From Agreia sp. Leaf283 (GTDB lineage: Bacteria > Actinomycetota > Actinomycetes > Actinomycetales > Microbacteriaceae), in NCBI RefSeq assembly GCF_001422485.1, contig NZ_LMNF01000001.1, positions 255,900 to 319,899 on the forward strand: a stretch of DNA of 64,000 bases. The letters are read 5' to 3'. The position numbers and the translations under genes are program-made. Within the stretch, counting starts at the first letter, position 1, and every line of letters begins with the position of its first letter. Under the pieces are notes generated by a model, which had not been told where the DNA came from, did not search any database, and saw nothing but the letters and a program-made list of their open reading frames with translations. Below, one piece after another: positions 62,320 to 64,000 of the stretch.

Positions 62320-63645
62320 TTAGTTGTCGTATCCGGCCTGGATGTCACTGAGCACCGTGTCGGTGTCCTTGCCATCGATCCAGCTGACCATGCCCTTCCA
62401 GAACGAACCGGCACCGACGGTCGACGGCATCAGGTCTGAGCCATCGAAACGAACGGTGGTGTTCGGGTCCTGGAGGAGCTTCATGGCGTCCTGCAGAAGC
62501 GGGCTGGATGCCTTGGACGGGTCGGCGTTCAGGTTGGCCGAGATGCTTCCGCCGAGTCCGACGCGAATGTCGGCCCACTCGGGAGTCGCCATGTAGGCCG
62601 TGACCTTCTGGACTGCCTCGGAGTCGGTGAACGGGGTGACGAACTCGCCGCCGACCTCGATGTTGGCCGCGTCGGCCTCGATGCCGGGGAGGACGAAGCC
62701 GTAGACGTCTCCGTCGGGACCGACGGTGGGCGTCTCACCGGCAGCGGTCTTCACGTCGAGGAAGTTCGCCGAGAGGAACGATGCCTGGTGGGTCAGGGCG
62801 CAGCTGCCGTCGGCGACCTTCGCCGCGACGTCACCGAATGCGGTGGAGTTGATGCTCTTCACGTCGCCGTAGCCCGCGTTCACGTAGTCCGGGTTCAGCA
62901 GGATCTTTCCGACGGCGTCGAACGCGTCCTTGATCTCGGGGTCGGTGAACTTGACGTCTCCTGCGACCCAGTTGTCATAGACCTCGGGGCCGGACTGGCG
63001 AAGGACGAGGTCCTCGATCCAGTCGGTTCCGGGCCAGCCCGACGCGGCGTCGGAGGCGAAGCCTGCACACCAGGGGGCGGCACCCGTCTTGTCGCGGATG
63101 GTCTGCGTCATGGTGAGGACTTCGTCGTACGTCGTGGGAACCGTGATGCCCCACTCCTTGAACTTGGCCGGCGAGTACCAGACGTAGCCCTTGATGCTGG
63201 CGAGCATGGGAGCAGCGTAGAACTTGTCGTCGAAGGTGCCGTACTTCTTCCAGTCGGGCGACCAGTTCTTGTCGACGTTGGCCTCGGTCTCTTCTCCGGC
63301 CTCCTTCACCTCGCCGGTGTCGACGAGGGTCTTGAGCAGACCCGGCTGGGGAACGATGGCGATGTCGGGGGCGGAACCACCGGTGACCTTCGTCACGATG
63401 TTGCCCTCGAAGCTCTTGTCACCCGTGTACTCGACCTTGATGCCGGTGTCTTTGGTGAACGCGTCGAACGACTTGTTCAGGGCGTCGGCCTCGGTGCCGG
63501 TGATGCCACCGGAGATCTTGACGGTCTGACCCTCGGTCGAACCGGAGTCGGTGCCGCTCTCTTCGGCGCAGCCGACGAGTGCGAGTCCGACGATTGTGGC
63601 GATGGCGATGGGTGCTGTGATACGGCGATGCAGGGAAACCCGCAT
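62320..63645 (-). CDS. Carbohydrate ABC transporter substrate-binding lipoprotein
   Basis: A 441-residue SBP_bac_1-type lipoprotein. The signal peptide ends with the lipobox LVGC (lipidated Cys near residue 26), followed by an acidic/Ser linker. The mature part has VKISGGITGTEADALNKSF, GGSAPDIAIVPQPGLL, and GFVLPGIEADAANIEVGGEF. This fits the alpha-glucoside/trehalose-like sugar binders of actinobacteria, but the sugar cannot be read. Its start faces the LacI-family regulator gene across 305 bp. Confidence 0.93.
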   Translation of the reverse strand: MRVSLHRRITAPIAIATIVGLALVGCAEESGTDSGSTEGQTVKISGGITGTEADALNKSFDAFTKDTGIKVEYTGDKSFEGNIVTKVTGGSAPDIAIVPQPGLLKTLVDTGEVKEAGEETEANVDKNWSPDWKKYGTFDDKFYAAPMLASIKGYVWYSPAKFKEWGITVPTTYDEVLTMTQTIRDKTGAAPWCAGFASDAASGWPGTDWIEDLVLRQSGPEVYDNWVAGDVKFTDPEIKDAFDAVGKILLNPDYVNAGYGDVKSINSTAFGDVAAKVADGSCALTHQASFLSANFLDVKTAAGETPTVGPDGDVYGFVLPGIEADAANIEVGGEFVTPFTDSEAVQKVTAYMATPEWADIRVGLGGSISANLNADPSKASSPLLQDAMKLLQDPNTTVRFDGSDLMPSTVGAGSFWKGMVSWIDGKDTDTVLSDIQAGYDN

Positions 63646-63835
63646 TTCTCCTCCTCATTGAGTCGAGAACAGATCGTCAGGACTGCCGATCTGCCTGCCG
63701 GTTGAGTGACCGGACTAGGGCGCCCCAACCGCGCGAACAGGCCGCGAGGAGGGCAGGTAGGAAAACCTTTCCATAAGTCCTAATAAATCACAAGCTCTCT
63801 CTCGGCAGTCGAAAATTCCGTAACGATTCGATACC

Positions 63836-63847
63836 GAGAGCGCTCTC
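63836..63847. promoter_or_regulatory. LacI-type operator candidate (GAGAGCGCTCTC)
   Basis: A perfect 12-bp palindrome with the GCGC centre common in LacI-family sites, lying in the divergent promoter region. Confidence 0.5.
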
Positions 63848-63916
63848 AGAGTTCCGCGCGTTTCCAGGGACGACACTATGGTGGGCAGCGGAATTGTGAC
63901 GGAGACGTTACGATTC

Positions 63917-63930
63917 TGGAAGCGGTTGCA
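63917..63930. promoter_or_regulatory. LacI-type operator candidate (TGGAAGCGGTTGCA)
   Basis: An imperfect dyad (10 of 14 positions symmetric) 20 bp upstream of the regulator start, suited to autoregulation. Confidence 0.45.
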
Positions 63931-63950
63931 GACGAGGAGGTCGGCCAGGA

Positions 63951-64000
63951 ATGTCGGGCATCGAAGACGTCGCGCTTCGAGCGGGGGTATCGAAAGCCAC
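63951..64000 (+). CDS. LacI-family transcriptional regulator, N-terminal fragment (cut by window end)
   Basis: The ATG at 63951, 10 bp after AGGAGG, opens a frame reading MSGIEDVALRAGVSKAT before the window ends. IEDVALRAGVSKAT is the first helix and turn of the LacI/GalR DNA-binding domain. Only 16 complete codons are present. Its position, divergent from a sugar ABC operon with LacI-type dyads between, makes it the likely regulator of that operon. Confidence 0.9.
   Translation, partial: MSGIEDVALRAGVSKA

Larger units (their letters stand above)
63646..63950. other. Divergent control region between sugar transporter and LacI gene
   Basis: About 305 bp with no gene. An AT-rich patch at about 63755-63830 probably holds the minus-strand promoter. 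Two LacI-type dyads lie nearer the regulator gene. An AGGAGG ribosome site for the regulator is at 63935-63940. Confidence 0.6.

Overview
The window reads as chromosomal DNA of a high-GC actinobacterium, most likely a member of the Microbacteriaceae. This rests on the GC-rich third positions, a DUF222/HNH gene, class Ib nrdHIEF genes, an actinobacterial fused oleBC gene, and many copies of a short CCCTTCGAC-N7-GGGAACG inverted repeat of the kind common in that family. I see no rRNA, tRNA, CRISPR array, insertion sequence or phage gene. The family assignment is inference; the high GC and gene content are seen directly.

Layout. 1-5.4 kb (+): a tightly overlapping catabolic operon of three luciferase-like flavin monooxygenases, a DUF1684 protein and a sarcosine-oxidase-type flavoenzyme. 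5.5-9.9 kb (-): a very large secreted, LPXTG-anchored GH127-type beta-L-arabinofuranosidase behind three LacI-type operator-like sites. 10-13.9 kb: quinone oxidoreductase, DUF222/HNH protein and a double-GNAT protein. 13.9-23.7 kb: a sulfur/amino-acid acquisition region with an LLM monooxygenase, a GNAT-permease fusion, ATPase and binding protein (-), a large FAD/NAD(P)-binding protein (+), and metQ-metN-metI (-). 23.8-28.4 kb: M1 peptidase, small membrane protein, serine hydrolase and histidine phosphatase. 28.5-33.3 kb (-): a complete head-to-head olefin cluster oleA-oleBC-oleD. 33.5-38.4 kb: qorB with a divergent HxlR/QorR-type regulator, an MFS exporter, a disulfide oxidoreductase and a META-like lipoprotein. 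38.4-40.7 kb: RuMP formaldehyde genes hxlB-hxlA (+) with a divergent one-component HATPase-LuxR regulator. 40.8-44.7 kb (-): nrdH-nrdI-nrdE-nrdF with two NrdR boxes and three DnaA-box-like sites upstream. 45-53.3 kb (-): amino-acid permease, S9 peptidase, DedA, CEOS-like dehydrogenase, a small protein, and the transsulfuration pair cbs-metB. 53.3-57.7 kb (-): a membrane nucleotide-cyclase-like protein, a MscS channel with a cyclic-nucleotide-binding domain, and an aquaporin. 57.8-59.7 kb (-): ABC exporter. 59.85-63.6 kb (-): sugar ABC transporter, with a divergent LacI regulator cut off by the window end.

The most unusual items are: (1) the cyclase / MscS-CNBD / aquaporin row, a candidate osmotic second-messenger module in which both the cyclase active site and the nucleotide-binding cassette carry coordinated-looking substitutions; (2) REP-like repeats translated in frame as interdomain linkers in two fusion proteins (GNAT-permease and OleBC) and as C-terminal tails in two others; (3) a second, 57-bp hairpin family whose two copies show compensatory stem changes; and (4) an HATPase domain joined directly to a LuxR DNA-binding domain beside hxlBA.
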